A stretch of 13,818 bases of DNA. It comes from an uncultured Chromatiaceae bacterium. GTDB taxonomy: Bacteria; Pseudomonadota; Gammaproteobacteria; Enterobacterales; Alteromonadaceae. Within the stretch, counting starts at the first letter, position 1, and each line of letters begins with the position of its first letter. Both the position numbers and the translations under genes were made by a program. Below are positions 6,946-13,818 of this stretch, in pieces. The notes under the pieces were generated by a model. That model made no database searches, was not told the DNA's origin, and saw nothing but the letters and a program-made list of their open reading frames with translations. The DNA lies in contig CAMLRA010000105.1 of the NCBI GenBank assembly GCA_946482325.1, forward strand, positions 1 through 13,818. The letters run 5' to 3'.

Positions 6946-9459
6946 TTATTTGATAGCGCAACGGGCATAAGTACAGAGTGTTGCCATCGCACGGGCGTCA
7001 CTGCTTGAAACCACACCATCTTTGTTAAAATCGTATTCCAGACCCAGTTTTACACCTGATTTCAGCAGGTTGTTAAACAACGTGATGTCGTTGTTGTCGA
7101 CGTCACCGTCTTTATCCAGATCGGCCGGATTAGCATTGACCAGCGCCAGTTCAACCACTACCGGGTCATGGTCAGAACCGCGGAATGGCGTCGGTTGATA
7201 GAAATCGGCCTGCTGCTGCACGGTTTTATCTTCCATGTTGTAATCAAATACCGTGCTTTCGTCGGCGTTGATATGCCATTCCATCGCATAAGTCACTTGC
7301 GGTGACAGCGCGGCGCTGGCTAACGCATGGTCCAGATAACCACTTTCGCCACCAAACAGGTAAGAGTAACCACGGTTGCCCTGGAATTTCTCCACCAGAT
7401 TGACGAAGCCTTTACCGGTTAGCGTGACAATCGGATCTTCTTTGGCATAAGCGTTTAAGTCACCCATGATCAACACGTCTTTGTCAGCAGAACCGGTTGG
7501 ATTGGTTGCCAGCCATGCGGTCAGCTCAGTAGCCGCCTGCACGCGGGTCGCATTCCAGCAGCTCTGGCCGTCTTTGAAATCGCGGTCAGGGTTGGTAGAA
7601 CCACTTGGGCAGCTGCCTTTTGACTTGAAGTGGTTCACGGCGAAAGTGAAGACTTCATTATTGGATTTTTGCTTGAAGGTTTGTACCAGTGGCTGACGGT
7701 TACCATAACCAAACACGCCGGTGCTGATGGTGACGGCATTGCCGACCGGCGTCACTTTGGCAGGTTTGTATAACATGCCCACGCTGATCTCATCAGTACC
7801 CAACTGGGTGGTACCCGGCACCTGGACATACTGGTAAGTACCAGCGCCAAGCTGCTGATTGAGACGGCTGACCAAATCTACGATAGCACTTTGGCTGCCG
7901 TAACCGTCGTTTTCAATTTCCATCAGACCCACCACATCGGCGTTGATGCTGCTTAACGCAGCAACGATTTTGTTGGCCTGACGTTCAAATTCGACTGCAG
8001 TAGAAGCACCACGTGAAGTTGGGAAACCACCGCCGAAACCATCGCCATTGAAGTAGTTCAGCACGTTGGCGCTGGCGACTTTCAGGTTGCCCAGGTTACG
8101 CAGCACTGGTTGTTCTTCGCGTGGATTGCTGGCGTTAAACTGCACAGAACCTTCCGGCAGTAACCGCCAGGCGCTGAAGCTGTAATCCAGAATACCGCTT
8201 AAGTTGGCATTGACGCTGTCGCCAACCCGCACCGGGTTATTCATATTGAGGCCTGGTGCCGGATAAATGATGTTGGCCGGGTTTTTGCCGTTGGCCAGGT
8301 CGTCCAGCACAATTTTGCTGCGGCTGTTTTGCGAAGCCAGCGCCACAGCTTCAGGTGTGCCCGGGCGGAATTGGTTGGTTGGCGTGAACAGGCGCTGTGG
8401 CGCTAAAGTCAGTTCGCCATAAGTGCCGAGGTTGTAGTGATCAGCCACGACCAGTTGTTGCGGGAAGGTCACCTGCATACTTTCCAGATTTTCCCACACG
8501 CTGAGGTTGCTGACCGGCAGAGTCACGCTGACTGCCTGTGGTACTGTGGCTGTGCCACAGGCCTGCAGGCCGCTGCGGCGGATTTGGGTTTTAGTAAAGT
8601 ATTCTTCTACTTTACCCAGAACCCGTACTTTGTCACCAACGGCCGGATAATCAGTAGCCGTATCGTTGTAAACAAAAATACCTTCTGAAGTCGCCGGGTT
8701 GTTGTCCGAATCGCTGGCTTCTTCCTGGATATAAAAACCAGTGGCAAATGCAGTGACACGGCTGACTACCGCTTCAACAACCACAGTTTTGCCGGCTTCC
8801 GGAGAAGCAGCACCGCTGCCCTGTACAGCGCTAATCAGCGTCGCACTGTCGCCGCAGTTACCAATGACCGGGCCCACTGGTGGAACTACCACACCGCCGC
8901 CACCACTGCCAGAACCGGTATGTGCTCCCAGGTTGGCAAAATCGTCTTTGGCGTAAAAATCCCATTCCAGACTTGGATCAAAGGCATCGCTGCCGTTGAT
9001 GTCACCCTGGGTCACGCTGGCCTTACGGACCAAAGTGCGATCATGGGTGAAATTATTGTTGCTGCCCCATGAAGTGCCCGGGTCGAAGCCAATTTGACCG
9101 AATACGTCAATTAAATCATTGCCTTTATACAGGGCGATGGCATCGTCACCATTAAAATTGCTGGTACCAAACGTCATGTTGCTTTTGGCGGCAAGTGCTG
9201 CGGCTGAGCCCGTATCTGTGATGACTAAAGTGCTTTTGGCGGCCAAGGTGCCGCTCAGCGTGACGGTTTTGCCTGCGGTAACAGCACCGTTGGAAAACAC
9301 TTTGATCGAATAACCGCTCAGATCCAGCGCAACATCAGCCGGGTTGTAGATCTCCAGCGCTTTATTGTTTGATGAGCCTTCTACATATTCAGAGATAAAA
9401 GGTTCTGCATGTACTGCCGGGGCTAGCAGCATCGCCAGCAACAACGTATTTAGTTTCAT
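6946..9459 (-). CDS. ExeM/NucH-type extracellular nuclease with lamin-tail, OB-fold, EEP nuclease and C-terminal dockerin domains
   Basis: An 837-residue secreted protein; the ATG at 9459 is used (GGA 7 bases upstream), with a weaker ATG at 9471. Signal peptide MKLNTLLLAMLLAPAVHA. Domains in order: lamin-tail domain about 19-178 (EPFISEYVEGSSNNKALEIY is its typical start), Gly/Val/Pro linker 183-197, OB-fold region about 201-303 (VEAVVSRVTAFATGFYIQEE), endonuclease/exonuclease/phosphatase domain about 459-774, dockerin 776-837. Catalytic residues are in place: Asn in SANVLNYFN, Glu514 in GLMEIEN, NHFKSKG, Asp667 and Asn669 in GDLNAY, Asp763-His764 in GSDHDP. It should cut extracellular DNA with a divalent metal, for nutrient use or biofilm turnover. 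The dockerin has two calcium loops, with ligands Asp780/782/784/791 and Asp810/Asn812/Asp814/Asp821, and two Cys (829, 834) that may form a disulfide. It is first in an operon with the cohesin gene. Confidence 0.95.
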   Translation of the reverse strand: MKLNTLLLAMLLAPAVHAEPFISEYVEGSSNNKALEIYNPADVALDLSGYSIKVFSNGAVTAGKTVTLSGTLAAKSTLVITDTGSAAALAAKSNMTFGTSNFNGDDAIALYKGNDLIDVFGQIGFDPGTSWGSNNNFTHDRTLVRKASVTQGDINGSDAFDPSLEWDFYAKDDFANLGAHTGSGSGGGGVVVPPVGPVIGNCGDSATLISAVQGSGAASPEAGKTVVVEAVVSRVTAFATGFYIQEEASDSDNNPATSEGIFVYNDTATDYPAVGDKVRVLGKVEEYFTKTQIRRSGLQACGTATVPQAVSVTLPVSNLSVWENLESMQVTFPQQLVVADHYNLGTYGELTLAPQRLFTPTNQFRPGTPEAVALASQNSRSKIVLDDLANGKNPANIIYPAPGLNMNNPVRVGDSVNANLSGILDYSFSAWRLLPEGSVQFNASNPREEQPVLRNLGNLKVASANVLNYFNGDGFGGGFPTSRGASTAVEFERQANKIVAALSSINADVVGLMEIENDGYGSQSAIVDLVSRLNQQLGAGTYQYVQVPGTTQLGTDEISVGMLYKPAKVTPVGNAVTISTGVFGYGNRQPLVQTFKQKSNNEVFTFAVNHFKSKGSCPSGSTNPDRDFKDGQSCWNATRVQAATELTAWLATNPTGSADKDVLIMGDLNAYAKEDPIVTLTGKGFVNLVEKFQGNRGYSYLFGGESGYLDHALASAALSPQVTYAMEWHINADESTVFDYNMEDKTVQQQADFYQPTPFRGSDHDPVVVELALVNANPADLDKDGDVDNNDITLFNNLLKSGVKLGLEYDFNKDGVVSSSDARAMATLCTYARCAIK
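6949..7134 (-). other. Dockerin type I-like domain coding segment of the nuclease
   Basis: The last 62 codons of the nuclease encode DLDKDGDVDNND and DFNKDGVVSSSD, two EF-hand-like calcium loops with D-x-D/N-x-D-G spacing. The loops start 30 residues apart and each is followed by a helix (ITLFNNLLKSG; ARAMATLC). This is the classical duplicated dockerin layout. Dockerins bind cohesins in a calcium-dependent way, and a cohesin gene follows directly. Confidence 0.85.
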
Positions 9460-9756
9460 GGTGACGTCCATTTGTAAGAACTTGGTGTTAGTTGTCAGTT
9501 TAGGGGCCCGGACCGTTATTGTTTTCAGTGTGCTCCGACCAGGGGCCTTGTACGTTAAATGACCTTTGTGACAATTTCAATAAACTCTTATTAAGATTTT
9601 CAGAAAACATTACAGTAGTTGTAAAATAAGTTGACACATATTTTAGCTAAGCTATTGATCTGAGAACAGGAATCCCGCAGCAATTTTATTTACACTGAAG
9701 CATGAATTTTTAACCGACGCAGCAGTACTGATTTGCTGCACACCAGAGGAAACCGC
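9460..9756. promoter_or_regulatory. Divergent intergenic region between the nuclease and the patatin genes
   Basis: 297 bases without a gene, holding both promoters. For the nuclease (minus strand), TTGAAA at 9580-9575, a 17-base spacer and TAACGT at 9557-9552 is the best match I see; the -10 is weak and the leader would be about 90 bases. The patatin promoter is listed separately. A direct repeat AGGGGCC occurs at about 9502-9508 and 9541-9547, of unknown meaning. GCAGCA (9719-9724) and TGCTGC (9734-9739) can form a small hairpin just ahead of the patatin ribosome site. No riboswitch or small RNA was recognised. Confidence 0.4.
9631..9658 (+). promoter_or_regulatory. Putative sigma-70 promoter of the patatin/glpK operon
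   Basis: A perfect -35 TTGACA at 9631-9636, a 16-base spacer and TATTGA at 9653-9658, in an A/T-rich surround. The -10 matches four of six consensus bases. Transcription would start near 9665, leaving a leader of about 90 bases. Confidence 0.45.
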
Positions 9757-12039
9757 ATGCAGGATAATCCATGGAGCAGGCTTGGACTTCGTTGTTGTGT
9801 CGCAGCGTTGGTGTGGGCTGGTTCGGCGTGTGCTGAACCAGGCCGGGCGGACCGTGGCCCCTGCAGCACTGTGCAAGACCGTCCTTGTATCGCGCTGGTA
9901 CTGGGCGGTGGTGGCGCCCGCGGCGGGGCGCATGTGGCGGTGTTGCGTCAGTTAGAAGCTCAGCAAATACCGGTCGACCTGATTGTCGGTACCAGCATCG
10001 GCGCTTTTATCGGTGGGCTTTATGCGCAGGGCAAAACGCCGGCAGAAATTGAGCAGCTGTTATTGCAGCTGCCCTGGAGTGACGGTTTTCGTGACCGGGT
10101 CGACCGTGACGAGGTACCGGTGCGGCGCAAAGAGCAACGCGACCAGTTTCCGATCAATCTGGATTTAGGTGTTGGACCCGAAGGATTGCGCGTGCCGAAA
10201 GGCATTTTGCATGGTCAGGCGATGGCGGCGTTGTTACAACAGGCTTATGGTCTGGTGCCGGAGCTGGGCAGTTTTGACGAACTGGCAGTGCCGTTTCGTG
10301 CTGTGGCGACTGATCTGACCAATCGCGAAACTGTGGTGTTAAGCAGTGGCAATTTATTACACGCTGTACAGGCGTCTATGTCTATTCCGGGCGTGGTGCG
10401 GCCGATGCAGCTGCAGAACCATCTGCTGGTTGATGGTGGTGTGGCTAACAATCTGCCGGTCAGCGTTGCCAAAGCACTGGGCGCAGAGCGCATCATTGCG
10501 GTGTCTATCGATGCGCCGCTGTTATCCGGCAAAGAGCTGAACAGTGCGATGGCCATTACCGAGCAACTGACCAATTTCCTGGTGGCAGAAGCTGTCAGCG
10601 CGCAACTGGCGTTGCTCGGGCCAGATGATGTGTTGATCCAACCTGAGCTAAAAAACGTGGGGACTTTGGATTTTGACAAAGTGCCGCAGGCCATCACCGC
10701 GGGGCAAAGAGCAGTGGTGGCGGTGCGCAACCAGCTTGGCCGTCTGAGTCAGCCGGCACGGCATGCACAATGGCAACAACAGCGCCGGCAAACACCTGCC
10801 ACCGTCGAACTGACCGCGGTCGCTTTAGAAAACCGTACCAACCTTGCCGATGCGTTGTTGCTGCAGCGCCTCGATATGCCGTTACAGCAGCCGGTCTCAT
10901 TACAGACGCTGCAACAGGGTGTGCGGCGTATTTATGGTCTGGACACGCTGGAGCGGGTCAGCAGCACCTTACAGCCCGACGCCGCGGGCCAGCAGCGGTT
11001 GTTGCTGCGCGCCGAACCGAAAAGCTGGGGCCCGGCTTATCTGGATTTCCGTTTTCAGCTGGAAGATGATTTTGAGAATACCCATAACTATCAGCTGGCA
11101 GCGTCACATTTGTGGACCGGGCTGTCGCCTTATGGCGCTTCCTTGCAAAATGTGTTGGCTCTTGGCACTGACAAGCAGCTGGCCAGCACTTTATATTGGC
11201 CGCTCGGACTGTCCGGTTTTTTCAGCGAATGGCATGTTGAACAAAGCCGCACTGTGTTTGCGTTGGAGGATGACGCCGGCCGCTCCGGTGGCGAGCTGAA
11301 TCAGCGCGAACTGGTGTTAAGCGCCGCATTGGGCTGGGAGCCAATAGACCCGCTGCAGGTTTCGGTGGGCCTACAACGGCGTGATGGCCGTTTCCGACTG
11401 CCGGCGGTGCTGGCCGGCGCACTGTCGTTTGACAGCCTGCCTTATTTGCGTCGTGGCAGTCTTTGGCAGTTCAGTTATGACACCCTGGACAGCCGCAGCT
11501 TCCCCAGTCGTGGTGTGCGTGTGGACGCCAATTGGCAACATCTCAATGACGACTATCTAAATAACCGCAGCCAGAGCCAGACTTATGGCCTGCAGGCACA
11601 GGCAGCGCGACAATGGCAGTCGCATATCCTGCGTGGCCGGCTGCGGTTTGAGCGTGCGGACGGCGCAGCAAATCTGGTAGAGCTTGACCAGTTTTCACTT
11701 GGCGGCTTGCTGAATTTATCCGGGTATCCAAAGAATTTTTTGTTTGGTTCGGAAATTCAGTTCGCCAGTCTGGTCTATCAATATCAGTTGCCGGAATCGC
11801 GGCTCAGCCTGTTTAAAGCACCGTTTTATCTTGGCACTTCGCTGGAACGGGGCCTGGTGCGCCAGTCCCGGTTCAGTGCGATACGCGATGTGCAGGCATC
11901 AGACTGGATCTGGGCCGGTAGTATTTTTGCCGGCTGGGACAGTCCGTTTGGGCCTTTATATCTGGGTTATGGGCAGGCAGAGTCGGATGCGAGCGAGCAG
12001 CCGTATCGGTTTTATTTATCATTAGGTCAGACCTTCTGA
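9757..12039 (+). CDS. Patatin-like phospholipase fused to an outer-membrane beta-barrel (PlpD-like, type Vd secretion)
   Basis: A 760-residue protein. The ATG at 9757 has AGAGGA 6 bases upstream; a TTG at 9733 is unsupported. The signal peptide ends SACA (residue 25). The patatin domain spans about 44-325: oxyanion loop GGGGARGG (50-57), nucleophile Ser80 in GTSIG, and Asp226 in DGG, so the Ser-Asp dyad is complete. A POTRA-like segment follows at about 345-430 (LPQPVSLQTL-type helix region, RIYGLDTLERVSSTL). A 16-strand BamA/FhaC-like barrel fills about 430-760, with GSLWQFSYDTLDSRSFPSRG as the characteristic barrel segment and a terminal Phe. The protein should carry its own lipase across the outer membrane, like Pseudomonas PlpD; phospholipase A activity is inferred from the family. 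Cys14, Cys15 and Cys25 lie in or next to the signal, but no convincing lipobox is seen. It is first in an operon with glpK. Confidence 0.93.
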   Translation: MQDNPWSRLGLRCCVAALVWAGSACAEPGRADRGPCSTVQDRPCIALVLGGGGARGGAHVAVLRQLEAQQIPVDLIVGTSIGAFIGGLYAQGKTPAEIEQLLLQLPWSDGFRDRVDRDEVPVRRKEQRDQFPINLDLGVGPEGLRVPKGILHGQAMAALLQQAYGLVPELGSFDELAVPFRAVATDLTNRETVVLSSGNLLHAVQASMSIPGVVRPMQLQNHLLVDGGVANNLPVSVAKALGAERIIAVSIDAPLLSGKELNSAMAITEQLTNFLVAEAVSAQLALLGPDDVLIQPELKNVGTLDFDKVPQAITAGQRAVVAVRNQLGRLSQPARHAQWQQQRRQTPATVELTAVALENRTNLADALLLQRLDMPLQQPVSLQTLQQGVRRIYGLDTLERVSSTLQPDAAGQQRLLLRAEPKSWGPAYLDFRFQLEDDFENTHNYQLAASHLWTGLSPYGASLQNVLALGTDKQLASTLYWPLGLSGFFSEWHVEQSRTVFALEDDAGRSGGELNQRELVLSAALGWEPIDPLQVSVGLQRRDGRFRLPAVLAGALSFDSLPYLRRGSLWQFSYDTLDSRSFPSRGVRVDANWQHLNDDYLNNRSQSQTYGLQAQAARQWQSHILRGRLRFERADGAANLVELDQFSLGGLLNLSGYPKNFLFGSEIQFASLVYQYQLPESRLSLFKAPFYLGTSLERGLVRQSRFSAIRDVQASDWIWAGSIFAGWDSPFGPLYLGYGQAESDASEQPYRFYLSLGQTF

Positions 12040-12053
12040 TCTCAGGAGTTTTT

Positions 12054-13568
12054 ATGCCAGCGCAGCAAATCCCAGCGCAGGACAATCAGGTGATCCTGGC
12101 GATTGATCAGGGGACGTCCTCCAGTCGTGCCATGTTGTTTGACCGCGATGGTGTGTTGCGAGCACAGGCCCAGCAAGAGCTGGCTTGCTCTTTTCCGCAC
12201 AGCGGCTGGGTGGAGCAGGACGCGGAGGCTTTGTGGTTGTCGGTGCTGACTGTGTGCCGCGAAGTATTGGCGCAGGCTGATGCGTTGCAGCTGCAAGTTT
12301 GCGGCATCGGTATCACCAATCAGCGTGAAACCACCTTGCTGTGGCGGCGCGACACAGGCGAAGCGGTGGCGCCGGCCATTGTCTGGCAAGACCGCCGTAC
12401 GCTGGAATATTGTCAACAATTGCAGCAACGCGGGCATCAGGGGTGGGTGAGTCAACGTACCGGCCTTTGCCTGGATCCGTATTTCTCCGCATCGAAATTA
12501 CACTGGCTGCTGCAAAACCCGGCGCTGCGCCAGGCGGCAGCGCAGGGGGAGCTGGCGTTTGGCACTGTCGACAGTTTTTTATTGTGGCGACTGACCCGTG
12601 GTCGGGTGCATGCGACGGATACCACCAATGCCAGCCGGACTTTATTGCTGGATATTCACCGCCTGCAATGGGATGCCGAGTTACTGGAGCTATTTGATAT
12701 CCCGGCGGCCTTGTTACCGGAAGTGCGGCAAAGTGCCGATGATTATGGCGCCAGCGATGCGCATTGGTTTGGCCGGCCCTTGCCGATAGTGGCAGTGGCT
12801 GGCGACCAGCAGGCGGCGGCTATCGGTCAGGGCTGTGTGCGCGCCGGCGGTTTAAAAAGTACTTATGGCACTGGTTGTTTTGCCCTGCTCAATACCGGCG
12901 AAAAGCTGCTGCAATCCCAGCATCAACTGCTCAGCACTGTCGCCTGCACAGTGCAGGGCCAGACGCAGTATGCGCTGGAAGGTGCGATATTTGTCGCCGG
13001 TGCGGCGGTGAAATGGCTGCGCGACCAGCTCGGCCTGATCCGCCATGCCAATGAAACCGAAACTCTGGCGGCCAGCTTAGCGGATAACGGCGGCGTTTAT
13101 CTGGTACCGGCTTTTACCGGTCTTGGCGCGCCATATTGGCGACCTGAGTTAAAAGCCCAGTGGTCCGGTTTAACACTCGGCACCGGCAAAGCGCATCTGG
13201 CGCGGGCGGTACTGGAAGCCGTGGCCTATCAGACCGCAGACCTGTTGCAGGCCATGCGTGCGGATGGTGCCGCGCTGTTAAGCCTGCAGGTCGACGGCGG
13301 TATGGTCAATAACAGCTGGTTTTGTCAGTTCCTGGCCGATGTGCTGAATATCCATGTGATGCGGCCACTTCAGACCGAAACCACGGCTTTTGGCGTGGCC
13401 TTATTGGCGGGGATCCAGCTTGGCTGGTATGCCGATTTGGACGCGTTGCCGGCACTGGTGCGGGCTGAGTCTTGGTTTTATCCGCAGTGCAGCAGCGGTC
13501 AGCGGGCGGAACTGCTGGCCGGCTGGCAGCGGGCTGTGGCTGCACTGCTGTCGGCAGAGGTGCGCTGA
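12054..13568 (+). CDS. glpK: Glycerol kinase
   Basis: Cytoplasmic FGGY-family kinase converting glycerol and ATP to sn-glycerol 3-phosphate; 504 residues, the usual length. Seen: phosphate-1 motif AIDQGTSSSR (Asp18, Thr21), the glycerol-binding residues Arg91-Glu92 in NQRETTLLW, Trp111 in IVWQDRRT, Tyr143 in DPYFSASKLHW, and the catalytic Asp251 in VAGDQQAA. The ATP-site stretch STYGTGCFALLNTG and the C-terminal VDGGMVNNSWFCQFLADVL follow. All key positions are kept. AGGAG ends 5 bases before the ATG, and the gene starts 14 bases after the patatin stop, so cotranscription is likely. No glpF, glpD or glpR is visible nearby, so this copy may serve glycerol from lipid breakdown rather than be the main glp regulon; that is inference. 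Confidence 0.97.
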   Translation: MPAQQIPAQDNQVILAIDQGTSSSRAMLFDRDGVLRAQAQQELACSFPHSGWVEQDAEALWLSVLTVCREVLAQADALQLQVCGIGITNQRETTLLWRRDTGEAVAPAIVWQDRRTLEYCQQLQQRGHQGWVSQRTGLCLDPYFSASKLHWLLQNPALRQAAAQGELAFGTVDSFLLWRLTRGRVHATDTTNASRTLLLDIHRLQWDAELLELFDIPAALLPEVRQSADDYGASDAHWFGRPLPIVAVAGDQQAAAIGQGCVRAGGLKSTYGTGCFALLNTGEKLLQSQHQLLSTVACTVQGQTQYALEGAIFVAGAAVKWLRDQLGLIRHANETETLAASLADNGGVYLVPAFTGLGAPYWRPELKAQWSGLTLGTGKAHLARAVLEAVAYQTADLLQAMRADGAALLSLQVDGGMVNNSWFCQFLADVLNIHVMRPLQTETTAFGVALLAGIQLGWYADLDALPALVRAESWFYPQCSSGQRAELLAGWQRAVAALLSAEVR

Positions 13569-13818
13569 TGTTGTTGAAATACCTGCAAAATGTGCAACAA
13601 GGTAAACCGGTTAATTACCAAAAAATGCTGGCGTTATTGCCGCCGGCCTTTTATCAGCGGCGCACTGAACTGTTTAAAGTTAAAGCCAGTGGCGCCGGCA
13701 AATGGCAGGTCAGTATTGCCGATACAGCATTGTTTGACGCCTTGCTGCAAAGTGCCGTCACGCCGGCAGACCGGGTCACGGCCAGTTTGCAGGGCGATTC
13801 GCACCGGGTGCAAACTTC
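13568..13818 (+). CDS. Unrecognised protein, N-terminal 83 residues (cut by window edge)
   Basis: An open frame starts at the ATG sharing its A with the last base of the glpK stop (TGATG at 13566-13570) and stays open to the right edge. The product begins MLLKYLQNVQQGKPVNYQKM and continues LALLPPAFYQRRTELFKVKA. It has no signal peptide and no membrane helix in the visible part, so it is probably cytoplasmic. I do not recognise the family. The one-base overlap makes translational coupling to glpK likely. Codon use and GC bias match glpK, supporting a real gene. Confidence 0.7.
   Translation, partial: MLLKYLQNVQQGKPVNYQKMLALLPPAFYQRRTELFKVKASGAGKWQVSIADTALFDALLQSAVTPADRVTASLQGDSHRVQT

Noticed and set aside
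9502..9547. The two AGGGGCC copies might bound a small mobile element or attachment site.
   Set aside because: The repeat is only 7 bases, the interval of about 40 bases holds nothing recognisable, and no recombinase is near.
9564..9580. TGTGACAATTTCA resembles a CRP site ahead of the nuclease gene.
   Set aside because: Only the left half matches; the right half lacks TCACA, so a by-eye call would be weak.
10245..10730. A 161-residue minus-strand open frame inside the patatin gene.
   Set aside because: It lies antisense within the catalytic domain of a clearly real gene and has a low-complexity Ser/Thr/Ala composition typical of a shadow frame.
12042..12455. A 137-residue minus-strand open frame opposite the start of glpK.
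   Set aside because: It is fully antisense to conserved glpK motifs and shows no family resemblance or ribosome site.
1..13818. Signs of a mobile island, phage, CRISPR array, tRNA or defence system.
   Set aside because: No integrase, transposase, regularly spaced repeats, tRNA fold or known defence domain was seen; the genes look like ordinary chromosomal operons.

Overview
The window looks like a chromosomal stretch from a free-living, probably aquatic gammaproteobacterium. The gene families resemble those of the Rheinheimera / Alishewanella / Shewanella neighbourhood: an ExeM-type extracellular nuclease, a PEP-CTERM protein, a patatin fused to an outer-membrane barrel, a DUF3034 protein and a GGDEF/EAL protein. 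This placement is inferred from protein content only. No rRNA, tRNA, CRISPR array, transposase, phage gene or plasmid gene is visible. Coding density is high and base composition looks even.

Layout. (1) Positions 1-1688, minus strand: a D-2-hydroxyacid dehydrogenase gene is translationally coupled by a TGATG overlap to a secreted tetratricopeptide-repeat protein that runs off the left edge. (2) 1779-2543, plus strand: an orphan periplasmic solute-binding protein with a probable TTG start. Its 3' end overlaps the end of the next operon. (3) 2534-6095, minus strand: a compact three-gene operon with overlapping genes. It encodes a membrane GGDEF-EAL protein (cyclase half degenerate, phosphodiesterase half intact), a DUF3034 envelope protein and a lipoprotein form of group 1 truncated haemoglobin. 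Its upstream region holds an inverted repeat and alternative hairpins. (4) 6320-9459, minus strand: a two-gene operon closed by a good intrinsic terminator. It encodes a large secreted ExeM-type nuclease ending in a two-loop dockerin, then a small secreted cohesin-domain protein ending in a PEP-CTERM-like sorting tail. (5) 9757-13818, plus strand: a patatin-like phospholipase with its own C-terminal outer-membrane barrel, glycerol kinase 14 bases later, and an unrecognised gene coupled to glpK by TGATG and cut by the right edge.

How the genes may work together. The most striking item is region 4. The nuclease carries a dockerin where related nucleases often have a membrane-anchoring tail, and the next gene supplies a cohesin with a cell-surface sorting signal. 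This suggests a miniature two-protein, cellulosome-like way of holding an extracellular DNase at the surface. Region 3 suggests a haem sensor or scavenger at the envelope linked to c-di-GMP breakdown. Region 5 could couple phospholipid breakdown to glycerol use. All three functional links are inferences from gene order and domain content.
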